Shown here: one piece after another, positions 14,333-26,515 of the stretch
How the letters are laid out: each line of letters opens with the position of its first letter
Position numbering within the stretch: the stretch's first letter is position 1
NCBI GenBank assembly: GCA_003024785.1
Contig: PUQB01000054.1
Span: forward strand, 1 to 64,000
From: Selaginella tamariscina
Taxonomy: Eukaryota; Streptophyta; Lycopodiopsida; Selaginellales; Selaginellaceae
DNA: 64,000 nt
Direction: 5' to 3'
Translations under genes and position numbers: made by a program
Notes under the pieces: model-generated
What the model saw: only the letters and a program-made list of their open reading frames with translations
What the model was told of the DNA's origin: nothing
Database searches by the model: none

Positions 14333-15732
14333 AACAAGCTGATGAAACATTCTTCATGCAACTGTAATGTATAAATCAAAAAATAAATGTTTGTGTATGT
14401 TATACGACATATATTTTATTCTTATATGAATATTTATATATTTAAATATATATTTTTATAATACGATTGTATGTGATTTTACAAACATGCATGTATATGC
14501 TACATATACAGCTATAAAACTATAAGTGTATGAAATATTATAAGTATTATATTATGTATAAATTATTTTAATGACATATTTATTCTTTAATGCATAAAAT
14601 ACTTATAGATAGATAACATAGTATTTCTTGATGTAAGAGCATGCTATTTATAAGTGATACACAATAATTTGATTTAGTAATATGATGTGAAATAATAAAG
14701 TATTTATTAATATATTCTCGTATGCAGAATATTTTATTAAATATATTTTATAATTCATCAAAGATATTAAAAAATAAAATATTTTATTTAAATAAACCAG
14801 TGTGTGTATACATTATGTGTGTATGTAGGTTTATTAATAAATTATAAATTTATAAGTTTCATAAACCAATATATTAATAATATTTATAATATAATTGCAA
14901 AAACTAGTAGTTTGCTTTTAGATAAACCTATTGATGAGATATTATATATCAGATTTATATTTATTATAACTTTATTAATTTTAATTGTTAATATCATTTA
15001 ATTTATAAGTTTAAAGAAGTTCAAAATTTTCTTAAACTAGTATATTGTAAAGTTTGTTGATTAATACATCTCAACCATTAAAATGTATATCATGCTAATT
15101 TAGATTATTGTGATTATTTTAATTTTAATAAATAAAGATTGTTAATAAGTTAAAACACGAGGTTTTTTATATATTAAAAGTAAGTTCTATCGATTTAATT
15201 AGCTATATTTATGTAATTTAATGTCTTATGGAATTTATAACCCAAGAAATGTTTACGTGTCTTTAATGTAGTTTTTTATTTTCTTTTCACATTTTAAAAG
15301 TTGTTGTAAAATTAAATATAACTTAGTTTTTTATTTAAATAAAAGATTTCCATACGTTGTGATGTGTGTGTGTGTGTGTGTGTCTATATATATGCATATT
15401 GAATAAAGTGGCATATTAAAATTTTAACTCTTCTTTTCATTATTTTATAATAACAAGCTAATAATTAAATATCAAAAACTGTGCTATATATAAGTTACTT
15501 TATATAATTTGTTTTTTTATAATTAGTTACATTAGAAAATGGATTCATGAACCTTTTTAATGATGTCAACATTCTTCATTATAATATTTATTTAGTATTA
15601 CTAAAGAATTTATATATTAGTTATAACTTTTTCTGATTAATAAATTTTAAACTTGTAATTAATCACATTTAGTCAATAATCAATTTCTTAACACCATCTG
15701 TATACTGACAAGTTCGCAAAATTCTAGGAATT
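14333..15732. other. AT-rich intergenic region
   Basis: 1.4 kb of very AT-rich DNA with a (TG)n tract near 15362-15382. No exon, RNA gene or element is recognised. Confidence 0.6.
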
Positions 15733-15942
15733 TCAAGCTCTTTTGTCCATATAAATGCCCATATAAATATCCACATACTCCGTACCATCGGATGCACAGT
15801 AATCTAGATGAGAAATGGACCGTCCACAATTATGTGCGTTAACATTAGCCACGTCAGACAGTCCAGAGTCGTCGGATGAATCCAAATCCCACGGTGTATT
15901 ATAGGTAGGTATTTGTGTGCGCTTCGTTCTTTCATGTTCCAA
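15733..15942 (-). CDS. Short acidic open frame, possible exon
   Basis: Minus-strand frame of 69 codons with non-repetitive, codon-like sequence (TPWDLDSSDDSGLSDVAN, HLDYCASDGTEYVDIY). No splice partner is identified. It shares only a PWD core with the small frame at 29848-30030. It may be an exon of an unannotated gene or chance. Confidence 0.2.
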   Translation of the reverse strand: MEHERTKRTQIPTYNTPWDLDSSDDSGLSDVANVNAHNCGRSISHLDYCASDGTEYVDIYMGIYMDKRA

Positions 15943-16043
15943 GGTACGAATTCAAATTGTGTATGATAAGAATCCTGTAGTGAAATGCTACCCATTACTC
16001 AGATTGCTAACATAAATCTGAGTAACATACATAGTTAAACAGA

Positions 16044-17441
16044 ATGACATCTACAGTGGACTCTGCCACATTTGATAATACGGTTCTACAGTCTGCCTGG
16101 ATACGAAGACTCAAGGCAAAGGATATAAATGAAGAATTTGCAGTAGATTCAGGGAGCAACTTTTGTGAAGAAATCCCATGCAGGATAAACTTTAGTGCCG
16201 CCGCCAAGGAGCAGACGCAGGTTCGAAACGGTTTTGGGCATTCCAGTTAAAGCCCAGAAAGCCACCGTTACCGCCCTCCTCAAAACAGTCCAAGCTCGAC
16301 ACACGCCGTCTGAAGATCCATGCTCTGGATATGAAGATGGAGCAGCTTCATCGCCAAGGATCGAGAAAAGACTTGGTCGTAGAGCTTGCATCGAGGTTGG
16401 ACATCAAAGAGAAACCTACACCTGTGGGAACCTACCGTGTAGCCAACAGAAAGAAGAGCTACCACGACTACACCTTGACACCCATAGCTTGTCCCAGAAA
16501 CTCCTCCCTTATACACATCCCAAAGAAGCATGATAACTTGGGAAGGTCTCCTCTTGTGCATATCAAGAAAGAGGATAATTGCAGCACAGGTAGCGATGGT
16601 GAGGGAGTATGTCTGGAAAAAGATGGTAAGTTTACATCTACAACCGAGAGTCTCGTACCGGAAGCATGTCTGAGGAACTCAACAGCAACGGAGAGCCTCA
16701 CTCTGGATATACTCTCTAACTTGAAACGTAATTCTTCTTTGGAAACGACATCCAGGACAATTGAATCTTCTGCATGCTGTGGGAGCTCTCCATTTCCAGG
16801 TGCATCTGATACAAGCTTAAGAAAGTTTAGCAGGCTAAGAAGAGTAACTCGAGAACCAGAAGGCAAGTTAATTTGTATATTTATATATTTTCTATGCATA
16901 TCAAATCGTATGGTTTTAATCCTGGACTTCCGTTTCAAACAGGATGCAGCAGGACTGGTGAGGTAAGACACATATGCGACCTTCATGTGTATTTACAGAG
17001 CGTACGTGTGTGTGTGTGTGAGAGTGAGAGAGAGAGAGAGAGAAATAGTATACACAAGTACCTACTTATGTGTTTAGGAAACGAAACTGGGAAAGAGGAC
17101 ATCTGAACCTTCAGTAAATCTACATGGAGAACATACAGTGATAAAAAGAAGCAGACTATCTGGGGGGAATAAGAAACGCAGAACCGTTCTTACCAGGAAA
17201 CGACGCTGCCTTAACAGGACCGTGGTTAAACAGATGGGCCATACGGAACACACACTCCAACGTGGACAGTACAGAACGTGTGGACGAATGTACAGGCCAG
17301 GTTTGTACAGATAAAGGGGCAAAGAGCCACTGTGGAAGCACCAAGTGCAGCTGCAATGGCAATTGTTGGGGCAGCTATTAGACAGCTGCAGAACTACTCA
17401 CCAAAACCTTTGAGAATCTTGCAACCTGGACAACAGTAAGA
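16044..17441 (+). CDS. Unrecognised Ser/Lys-rich, probably nuclear protein
   Basis: A first segment opens at 16044 (MTSTVDSATFDNTVLQSAW). The main exon, about 16260-16863, reads MKMEQLHRQGSRKDLVVEL, then DIKEKPTPVGTYRVANRKKS and long Ser/Thr-rich stretches. After a microsatellite intron (GT/GA at 17006-17043) an exon at about 17079-17441 reads TKLGKRTSEPSVN, KRSRLSGGNKKRRTVLTRKRR (nuclear-localisation-like) and PSAAAMAIVGAAIRQLQ, and ends before GTAAGA. Frame slips of single bases occur near 16250 and 17310. No domain is recognised. It converges on the gene at 17585-19201. Confidence 0.45.
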
Positions 17442-17584
17442 ATATACTTTATATGTTACCGGATTATGATAATTATTATGCTTGTACTCATTAACATCAC
17501 CTTATAATATAATTAGCAGGTGCTACCCACAGCCTTATGAATAATTAAGCAAATAACCGCATTATCATCCATCATTAGTGTTTA
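17442..17584. other. Spacer between convergent genes
   Basis: AT-rich junction between two converging unrecognised genes; nothing else visible. Confidence 0.4.
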
Positions 17585-18851
17585 ATATGTAACGACTACA
17601 ATGAAATGAATTAATCTAGAAAGTGTACCTATCTGAGCAGCACCTGTATTGTTCAGATCTTTTAACTGTGGTGTTTTTCTCACGAATGCTGATATTGAAG
17701 ACGTACTCATTTTACTGAACCTGGAAAGACAAGAATATCACTAAAGTTCCTCTCGATTCACATATACATACACGTGTGTGTGTGTGTGACAACTTACTGT
17801 TCCTTTTTGCATTCGGATCCAACCTCATCTTGGGAGGTTCTATAATGGGCTCAGATTCATTTGGTTTGTTCTTCTGCTTACCAAACTGGAATGGGTATGT
17901 CGTTCTGCCAAATGCAACATGCACCTTATCTACAGACGGTGGTTGCCTCTTCACACGCTTCACAAACCACTCATTAAGTGCCTCTTGACCTGTGCACATT
18001 ATCAAGAGTACATACCATAGCTTCTACATACAAGTCATGTTGTACATACATTGTTGTGTTTTGCATCACACACCACACACACACACGATTGTGTACACGT
18101 TAACTTACGTGTATCTGGAGGCTCATAGGCCCATGTACCACGGATCCTTCTATGCAGATGGTAACCAGGAAAGGTTGAAGGAACTGTCTTTGATGGAGGT
18201 TTCGGTTTCTTGAAGGTTTTTGCATAATGGTTCACTTGATGCTCGAATATTTCTAAGAGAGTCCCTGCATCGTAGGCCACAAACATTGCAGGTGCCATTG
18301 TCCTGCCCACTTTCAGCATCCCTTCTGTATTAATAATAGCAATAACTACAATGATAATAATAACAGTAGGAGAACCGGTTCAAAACAAATGTACTTAACT
18401 TATGACTAGTGCGAAACGACCCTTAAAACAAGTTTAATTTCTGAAAAGCCTGACTATGTGTATACAGGCACAACACATGTAATGGCATACTCTCTCTCTC
18501 ACACAAGCACACACACACACCTGGTTTGTTGCGTTGTGCTGAGAGTTTGGAAGTTGGTGGTCGAGGTGAAGAAGTGAAAGAATCCCATTCCATTCTACCA
18601 TAGACTTTATTTTTTTCCATGCTGCGACCCGAGGAGATGGTCGTGAAGGCAAACGATACTGTTAAAATTCCAGTTTAAGAGTGAATACTACCATATACTG
18701 CTTAGATACTTGTACGTAGATATAATGTATGTAGAGTATGCAAACATATGAATGTGTTAAATATACGGTTTTAACATACATCACAAATAAACACCTTCTG
18801 GAATATATAAAAACATTGTGAAATATATCTGCGTGTAACATACCAGAAAGT

Positions 18852-18892
<41 letters not shown>

Positions 18893-19201
18893 AATGTCCA
18901 GTTTATAAAGATTGTTTAAGTATATAAAGTATATGATTTGCACACCTGACACGAACTATGTGTATTTTACACACCTCATGGCGGTTGCTGCTGCCGTTGC
19001 TGCTCAAGACGGAATCCAAGAACTCCTTTGCAGTAGGAAGTTCACCAGTAGTCTGAGGGGTGAGGACTGATCCTTATTAAGCAAATGCAGAGGCAAGTGT
19101 GGAACTGCACGTTTGTGCAACACTCTCGAAACAGGCATGTAGTCTGAAACAGGTGGAGCATGTGGGAGATGTTCAGGGGGAATCCATGAAACCTCCGCCA
19201 T
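17585..19201 (-). CDS. Unrecognised multi-exon gene (minus strand)
   Basis: Start at 19201 (MAEVSWIPPEHLPHAPPVSD, MPVSRVLHKRAVPHLPLHLL). After one apparent single-base slip near 19060 the frame continues as LTPQTTGELPTAKEFLDSVL to a donor near 18975. Later exons: about 18640-18530 (VYGRMEWDSFTSSPRPPTS), about 18325-18110 (RTMAPAMFVAYDAGTLLEIF, RRIRGTWAYEPPDTR) and about 17990-17800 (NEWFVKRVKRQPPSVDKVHV, IIEPPKMRLDPNAKRN). A possible last exon at about 17715-17585 reads MSTSSISAFVRKTPQLKDLN. Exon texture and splice sites are convincing, the family is not recognised, and the terminal junction is uncertain. Its 5' end lies about 215 bases from the divergent PPR gene. Confidence 0.5.
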
Positions 19202-19416
19202 AGCTGCTGTTGTGGTGCTCGAATTACATCATTTTAGTAAATTCTGTGCCGGAATAAATCTGCTCCAATTTGCAGGATTATATAGAGAGTACCTGGTAGT
19301 GCGCTCCCATCCATAGCCTAGAGCGCGCAGACTAACCTAAAACCTAATACCGTTATGCGAATCTGTTGATTATCCACTAGAATATCCACTTAAACCCTAA
19401 ACCCTGTTGTCAATGG
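19202..19416. promoter_or_regulatory. Divergent promoter region with telo-box
   Basis: 215 bases separate the start of the minus-strand gene at 19201 from the PPR start at 19417. About 25 bases before the PPR ATG lies TAAACCCTAAACCCTG (about 19393-19408), a double plant telo-box (AAACCCTA), a known promoter/5' UTR motif of growth-linked genes. TATATAGAG lies near 19280. Confidence 0.5.
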
Positions 19417-20803
19417 ATGAGGAGAGGATACGCTTCCCTGTCTGGAAGGCAGGCATTTCGCAAGGATGCGAAATTCACGACAGAGTTCAAGCAGGCAGAT
19501 CTCAAGGAGATCGAATCGAGCAAGGAGCCACTGGATGTGGGAAGCTATGCCTCTCTCCTTCGCCAATGTAACAATCCGGGATCTCTGAATGCAGGCAAGC
19601 ATATACACACCCACATTTCGAGGTTCACGAGAGATCCAGGCACATTTCTGAGCAACTTGCTTGTACAGATGTATGCTAACTGTGGTAGCCTTGGTGAGGC
19701 AAGAGCTGTGTTTGATAGGATTGCACACAAGAATGTATTCTCCTGGAACATACTCATTGCTGCGTATACCCAGACCGGGCATCTGCAGGAAGCCAGTATT
19801 CTCTTCGAGAGAATGATGGAGAGATCATATCACCTGGACGGCACTCATGAACGCATATGCAGGGAGTGGGAACCTCTCGCAGGCAAGGGTTTTATTTGAT
19901 ATGATACCACAGAGAGATGTAGTGACTTGGTCCACTATGATTGCAGCGAATGCCAAGAAGGGGCATCTAGATGAAGCACAGCTCTTGTTCGACGAGATGC
20001 CTCTGAAGAACATTGTTGCATGGACTGCTCTTCTAACTGCGTATGCACAGATTGGACATGGAAAGAAGGCGGTAAGTCTCTTCAAACACATGGAGCTGGA
20101 GGGGTTGAAAGCAAACGACGTAACTTTCCTGTGTGTTCTTGATGCATGCTGCTGTCCGGTGAATCTCTTCGAGGGAGAGCTGTCCATTGCCGACTACTGG
20201 AGACAGAGTTTGTTGATCAGCTCAAGATCGGGAACGCCCTCATCGGGATGTATGGGAAATGCGGTAGTTACCAGGACGCCAGACACGTGTTTGACACAAT
20301 GTGTCGGAGAGATGTTGTGTCGTGGAATGGCTTACTTGAGGCGTATGCACAGAACGACTTGAAGAGCTTCGTTCCAGGGATATACAGACTCATGGAACTG
20401 GATGGACAGTTTCCAAACGAGATTACATTGATAAGTGTGTTATCTGCATGTAGCCATGCCGGTTTACTGGACGACGGATATCAGTTTTTTGCTTCGTTAT
20501 ATGACTATGGTATGGTTCCTGCAATTGATCACTATGTTTGTATGATCGATCTCTAGGAAGAGTTGGAGATATTCTTGGTGCCATAGATTTTTAAAGAATA
20601 TGCCTTATTACCCCGATGCCGTTGCTTGGAGAGCCGTGCTTTCTGCATGCAAAGTCCATAGAGAGCTTCAGCTTGCAGCTCATGCTGGGGAAGCTGCACT
20701 CGAGTTGGATCAACTGCACGCAGGGTCTTATCTGCTGGTCTCTAATGCACTTCACGAAATCGAACAGTTGGTAAGGAAAGCCAACTTGTTGTTTGGGAGA
20801 TGA
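19417..20803 (+). CDS. PPR protein, PLS/E-type
   Basis: Pentatricopeptide repeat protein, probably an organellar RNA-binding factor. N-terminal MRRGYASLSGRQAFRKDAKF is Arg/Ser-rich and could be a targeting peptide. Repeats seen include LLVQMYANCGSLGEARAVFD, NVFSWNILIAAYTQTGHLQE, DVVTWSTMIAANAKKGH, NIVAWTALLTAYAQIGHGKK, IGMYGKCGSYQDARHVFD, VLSACSHAGLLDDGYQFF, and an E-like motif PDAVAWRAVLSACKVHREL, then AGSYLLVSNAL. No DYW domain follows; the frame ends inside a tandem repeat. Frame slips occur near 19830 (two bases short), 20150, 20555 and 20590 (one base short each). It is either a recent pseudogene or carries base-drop errors. No introns. Confidence 0.8.
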
Positions 20804-20955
20804 CAAGTCAAGCACAAATTATCATAATCGAACAGTTGGTAAGGAAAGCCAACTTGTTGTTTGGGAGATGACAAGTCAAGCACAAAGTATGATAATCGAA
20901 CAGTTGGTAAGGAAGGCCAACTTGTTGTTTGGAGATGACAAGGCACAAATGATAA
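20758..20955. repeat. 67-bp tandem repeat, three units
   Basis: Units beginning AATCGAACAGTTGGTAAGGA start near 20758, 20826 and 20893, the last one shortened. The first unit codes for the end of the PPR frame (IEQLVRKANLLFGR and stop), so the array has replaced or duplicated the gene's 3' end. It abuts the stop of the converging PPR gene at 20969. Confidence 0.88.
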
Positions 20956-20968
20956 TGGTTTTTAAGTT

Positions 20969-22747
20969 TTAACAAAACCTGTTGATATCCAAAAACTCAT
21001 CATTCTCTTCTTCTTCATCTCTGGTAAACATGTTTGAGAAGAGCACATAGTTAGCTGAAATCTTGGAACAAACACGAACTGCATGAACAGCAATCCTTGC
21101 GGCTCTGTCCAGATCCCCATGAGACCCACACGCACTGAGCAAACACGTCCAGCCAGCTTCATCAGGCTCATAAGGCATGTTCCTCATCAGATTCTCACCG
21201 TCTTCAAGCTCCCCAGTTCGCGCTAACAAATCCACCATACAACAGTAACAATCTGCATCAGGCTCCATACTGTAGTCCTCCAATATGGAGTGGAAATGCA
21301 GCTTTCCCTCGTCAACAAATCCCCCGTGGCTACATGCTGCCAGCACGATTATGAACGTTACCAGCGTTGGTGTTACACCTTCGAGTTGCATATTCACATA
21401 TGTAGCTAGTGCCTCCTCTTCCATGCTCGCTTTAGCACATGCTCCTGTTCATGTTATGTGTGAGCTCTCTCTCTCTCTCAACACACACACAACACGCACG
21501 CACACGCACCTATCAAGACGTTCCAAGAGATGCATCAGCAGGACTCTGTTCAAACACTTTCTTGGCATTAAGAGCGCTACCACATCTGGCATACATGTTT
21601 AGGATAGCCGCTTTGAGAACTCTGTCCTGCTCATATCCACCAGCTACAATCCGTTCATGTATCTTAGTTCCCTCAGCCAGAGCCTCCACGCTGGAGCAAG
21701 CATCGAGCAAGCTTGAGAGCACAATAATGTCCGGTTTCACACCTTCATGCTCCATTCTGTGAAAAAATATAGAGCTTTCTCACCGTATCCGTGCTTTGCA
21801 CATGCCGCAATCACAGAGCTCCATGCAACTTTGTCCCTGTGAGCTATCTTGTCAAACACTTGGAGTGCATCTAACGCCCTCCCCGTCCTGGACAACATGT
21901 TCAAGAGCGCAGTCTGCACGAGGCAGCTTGTCGATCAAGTCCTGTTTCCTCTGCACACTCATAGATAACTCTACATTCACCCGGGTCACCAAGAGTTTCG
22001 TATGCCCCGATCACACTCACGAGTGTGACTTCGTCTCCTCGGATGCCTTCTTGGTCCATGACGCGGAAGAGAGTTATAGCTTCCACAAAATGCCCATACT
22101 GGGCATATCCACATATCATTGCAGTGTACACATACCGGTCCCTGTTACACATTCCATCGAACGCAAGCCTCGCTTCGTCGAGGCACCCACACTGGTTATA
22201 CATGTGTATAAGTCCTGCCCCGACGAATACATCGGACATGTATCCTCTGTCGCGTATCACTATGCTTACGGCTCGTCCGATTGAGATTGACTCGAGAGTA
22301 CAGCAAGCACCGAGTAGAATGCTACAGACGTAATCTGAAGGATCGGTTCCGTCCAGAAGAAGCTTTCTAAACAAGTGTATTGCCTGCTGCAGATGCCCAT
22401 TCTGGGCATACGCCTTGATCATCAGTGTCCAAGTGAACTCGTTCCTTTGAGGATTGTTTCGAAGAGGAGTGTTGCGTCCTCTATTCTGCCACACTTGCCA
22501 TGCATGTCCAGGAGGAAATTGAGAACGTACCTGTCTGACTTGAATGGGCTTCTGTGAATGTATTCTGCGAGGCGGATGCCCTCTGTGAGAGCTCTTTCGT
22601 GACCACATTGCTTGATGAGATGGAGTATGTGTTCCTTGCTTGGCTCGGTTCTGCCCTGTGGAGTAGCTCGATAGCTTCTGACCATGCCTTGGTTTGTCCT
22701 TGCGCTATTGATGCTAGTGTTCTCCTGCCCTGCGATGCTCTACTCAT
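20969..22747 (-). CDS. PPR protein with a microsatellite intron
   Basis: Second PPR gene, converging on the first. Read from 22747: MSRASQGRRTLASIAQGQTK, then repeats FLLDMHGKCGRIEDATLLFE, FTWTLMIKAYAQNGHLQQAI, HMYNQCGCLDEARLAFDGM, VYTAMICGYAQYGHFVEAI, ALLNMLSRTGRALDALQVFD, VAWSSVIAACAKHGYGEKAL, AAILNMYARCGSALNAKKVF, and an E-like end (PDEAGWTCLLSACGSHGDLD). Near 21433-21511 a GTGCGTGTG...CAG intron splits ISWNVLIG|ACAKASMEEE; it consists mostly of TG and GA repeats. Several frame slips (near 22690, 22450, 21910, 21760 and 21540) mark it as decayed or error-bearing. No DYW domain. Confidence 0.78.
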
Positions 22748-23329
22748 CCATAAGTTTGAAAAACAGAACGCCTATATGCGTGTAGGATGTCGTATGCGTG
22801 TACTTTGTGTGCGTATAGGTTGTCTATGTACGTGGGTGCGTGTCCCGTGTGTGTGCGTGAGTAGGTTGTTTATGCATATGTTTATTATAAAATAAGATTC
22901 ATGATAAAACAAAAATTATAAAAAAAAAAATTCAAAAACTTCTTGGTATAATTACATTTTACCTTTTAAATATATTAAATAAAATTTAATTTAATACATG
23001 TAAATTATCTATGTGAATTATATTTGAATTGTACACTAACTTTAATTTAGTACACCTACATATGAATATTTATAAAATAAACCAAGTTAATACCATATAT
23101 ATATATATGAAATGGGAGCGCAGGCTGCTAATACAGGAAATATTAAACCTTAAACCCTAATATAATTAAATATAAAATATTACTAATATAATTAAGTTTT
23201 CTACTAACGTTTGTTAAACTAAAATGCGACGAAATTTGAATTAGATATAATAACGGTTATGTACCTTTAAAATATCAGGCGCAAATTTAGGTTCGAAATC
23301 TAAATGAACGGCAACTCCAGTTAGGGTTT
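22748..23329. other. AT-rich intergenic region
   Basis: A (TG)n-rich tract (about 22780-22860), then AT-rich DNA with AAACCTTAAACCCTAATA near 23142-23160. Upstream flank of the CDCA7-like gene. Confidence 0.5.
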
Positions 23330-23348
23330 ATGAGGTTAGGGTTTACAG
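23318..23348. promoter_or_regulatory. Paired telo-boxes at a 5' end
   Basis: AGTTAGGGTTTATG and GGTTAGGGTTTACAGG lie just before and over the start region of the CDCA7-like gene. TTAGGGTTT is the inverse of the plant telo-box AAACCCTAA. The role is inferred from known plant promoters. Confidence 0.45.
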
Positions 23349-23350
23349 GC

Positions 23351-26300
23351 ATGAGCAGCTTCGATGAAGAACGGATAGTCAATCCGCCCAAGAAACTCTC
23401 ATATTGCAAAGATGAATCCAACGAAGAATGGGGCATTAAGAAGAACAGATCCTCACTGAAGGCAAGTAGCACAGATGAATCCAATAAATGGCGTAAGAAG
23501 AAGAGATCCTCACATTCAATCGTCAAGGCGAGTAGCGGAGATGAATCCGATGAGGAACGGGCGATCGTCACATCGGAGCCGCCGAAGAAGAAGAGGCGTA
23601 CGGATGCAGGTGTGAGATGGGTTGGGGGCAAATTGTATGATTCTAAGCTCGGGGAGACCTGCCATTGGTGTCGTCAGAAGTGTGTGGCGGATCATGTACA
23701 TTGCTCGAAGTGTCCAATTCGATTCTGCAGAGGATGTCTTGCGAATCGCCATGGCGAGGTCATCAAGGAACAAATGCGCCAAGGTATCAAGTGGGTTTGC
23801 CCCAAATGTCGTGGTGGATGTGGCGTCGGATGCGAAACTAACTGGTATGTGCATTTCCCTTTTTTTCTGTGCCTTCCAAATATTGGGGTTCTTTTTTTTC
23901 TTCTCTTTTCCGCTCACATTTCTAGCATACAAAGCTGTTTTATCAAAGAACCGACTTTTATTAATCTTTTCTTCATTTAGCAGCGGTTATGTTATTTAAC
24001 AGTCTAGTCTGTACATTCTGCCTCATATGTTTCTTACATAACATATATCCTATTGTAAAAAACCTTTTGTGAAAACAAAAACCGACTGTAAGAACAAGAA
24101 AGATAATTGGTTGGTCTATATCATTACTTACATATATTGAAGTGTTTACTTTCTTCTTGCAGTTGCAACTGCGGGCCTTGCCGGAAACTGCAGAAACTGG
24201 AGCCTACGGGTACGTATTCTTTACGTATTTACCTAGGCATATTTTTATCAATTTATATTTCTATCTAGTTTCATATATGTGTGTGTGTGTGTGTGTGTTC
24301 ATACGTTTTAATTGATGTTATGATAACAGGACAACTGATACGGAGGCGAGAGCTTGCGGATTCAACAATATACACGATTATTTAATATGTCAATTGACGG
24401 GCGAACCACGTGAGGAGATAGAAAAGCGGAAAATCGGACGAGGATGGGTGAACGAAGATCCAAATGCATTTTGTTACGATATCACTATAAGGGTCAAGGC
24501 GGAGAAGGCCGAGAAGATTGATTCGGACTCCGATATGAGTGCTGTAAGTATAATTATTCATGTTTTAGGCTTAAATATTACAGATATTTCACACACACCG
24601 CACGATAATATTACCATCTCTCTTTCTTTCTCTCTGATCTAGCTTCCTGGATGGTTCTTCGTTGTACAAACATAGCTTTAGATCCCTTACAGTGCAATGT
24701 GTTACATACTTTATAATAGTTTCAGATATCTCAATGTTCAGTTTATCTTTACCAGAAAAGAATGCGGGGGCAATTGACGGGAGTTATGTTAAGTCAACAT
24801 TTGTCGCAGCAAGAGGAAATCCAGAAGTTAAAGGTCAAAAAAGAGCCGGATATGGACTTTACTTTTACAAAGGTGTGGTAAATACATATATAATATCTAT
24901 GCACATTATAATATATAGAGTTATGCACATATGTGCATATATGCGACCGTAAGGTGAATTTAGGAGTGCAGATTTGTTGTAGACATTCAACATACATAAA
25001 ACTCGCAAGTCATATGTGCATATTTAGGTGCATACATAAAATATACATATGGACGTTTTTAACTTCGTTAAACAGGAAAATTTGGTAGATGAATACGCTG
25101 TTAAACAGTCACAAGACAACGTTCAGAAGATCATTCAAGATAAGTTGAAGAAGATGAAAAATGAAGAACCAATTACCGAACCCGCGTTTATGCTCTGCGA
25201 AAGGTATGTGTGCATCTGTATAGGCATACATTAGAGAGAGAGAGAGAGAGAGACAAAGAGACAGACAGACAGACAGACACTTCAAATGTGTACCCTACCA
25301 CGTGATTAAGAAGATTTTACCGTGTAGAAACAAACAGGAGCCCGTTGTTATGGATGAATGCGAACGCTTGCCTCCTCTCGTCATAATGGAAAAAGAGGAC
25401 ATGCACGCACCTTTAGAAGCTCTCACCAAAGGTAAGGAGGCATACATAAACATAAATATGAATAATATCGATGTCTTACATAGTTCTTCTTCTTTCCTTT
25501 TAAAAGCTGAGATTGAAACTGAACCTGTGGAAGCTGAAGTATTAAAGGAGAAGGAGCAGCAGATTTTTCAAGTTAAGCAAGATATCGAGACAGCTCAACC
25601 ATCTCCTTGCAAAGTTACAGGGGAACTCATATCTGATTATTGTTCTCCGGTACGTGCGTGCACCCGTGTTAGTGTGTATGTTCTCACATGTCTATATATG
25701 CATACAAATTTTGAACTGGTCACACATCGAGATAGAGAGTTTGTATGTAACACATTAAATATATTTTACATATATATGACCGTATCGGCTTGATGTTTGT
25801 CTATTAAGTACATATAATGCATGTATATAGCATGTTGTGAGCACCCGCATCTGTTTTTAAGCTGATATTCTTCAGGTTAAGAAAACGTCTGTTCAAATTA
25901 AACAGGAGAAGATCGATCAAAACGATGGAAAACAGAAGACGGCGGAGGTGGTATGTTTTTGTGTGTATATACATACGACTTCCGTAGTGTCTTAAAAGTT
26001 TGTGTCCGTGTGTGTGTCAGAGAGAGAGAGAGATTTATGTGTGTGCTGATAAATTTAATATTATGCAGCTTATGCAAACCGCTTTTCAAGTTAAACAGGA
26101 GAAAATGGATCAAAATAAGGGTAAACAGGAGACGGTGGATCAGAACGAGAGAGCACCAACAAGGACTCTGAATAGGAATGAGGTGGAAAAAGAGGCCAGC
26201 TCATCTTCTTCTGAGGAAGAAGAGGTCAGCTCGTCTTCTGAAGATAATGACGAAGAAAAAGAAGACTATGATGATGACGGAGAAGATGATGGGGAAGAAG

Positions 26301-26442
26301 GATGATGATCAGAAGCAACCAACAAGTAAGTGGATGGTTATTTAGTTACATCATTTACACACTTGAACGTCTAGCTTATTATGTATTGTATATACACATG
26401 CACACCTACACATATACACATGGATGCACACGCACTATATAT

Positions 26443-26515
<73 letters not shown>

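Noticed and set aside
19385-19410. Interstitial telomere array
   Set aside because: Only two AAACCCTA units at a gene start; a promoter telo-box is the simpler reading.
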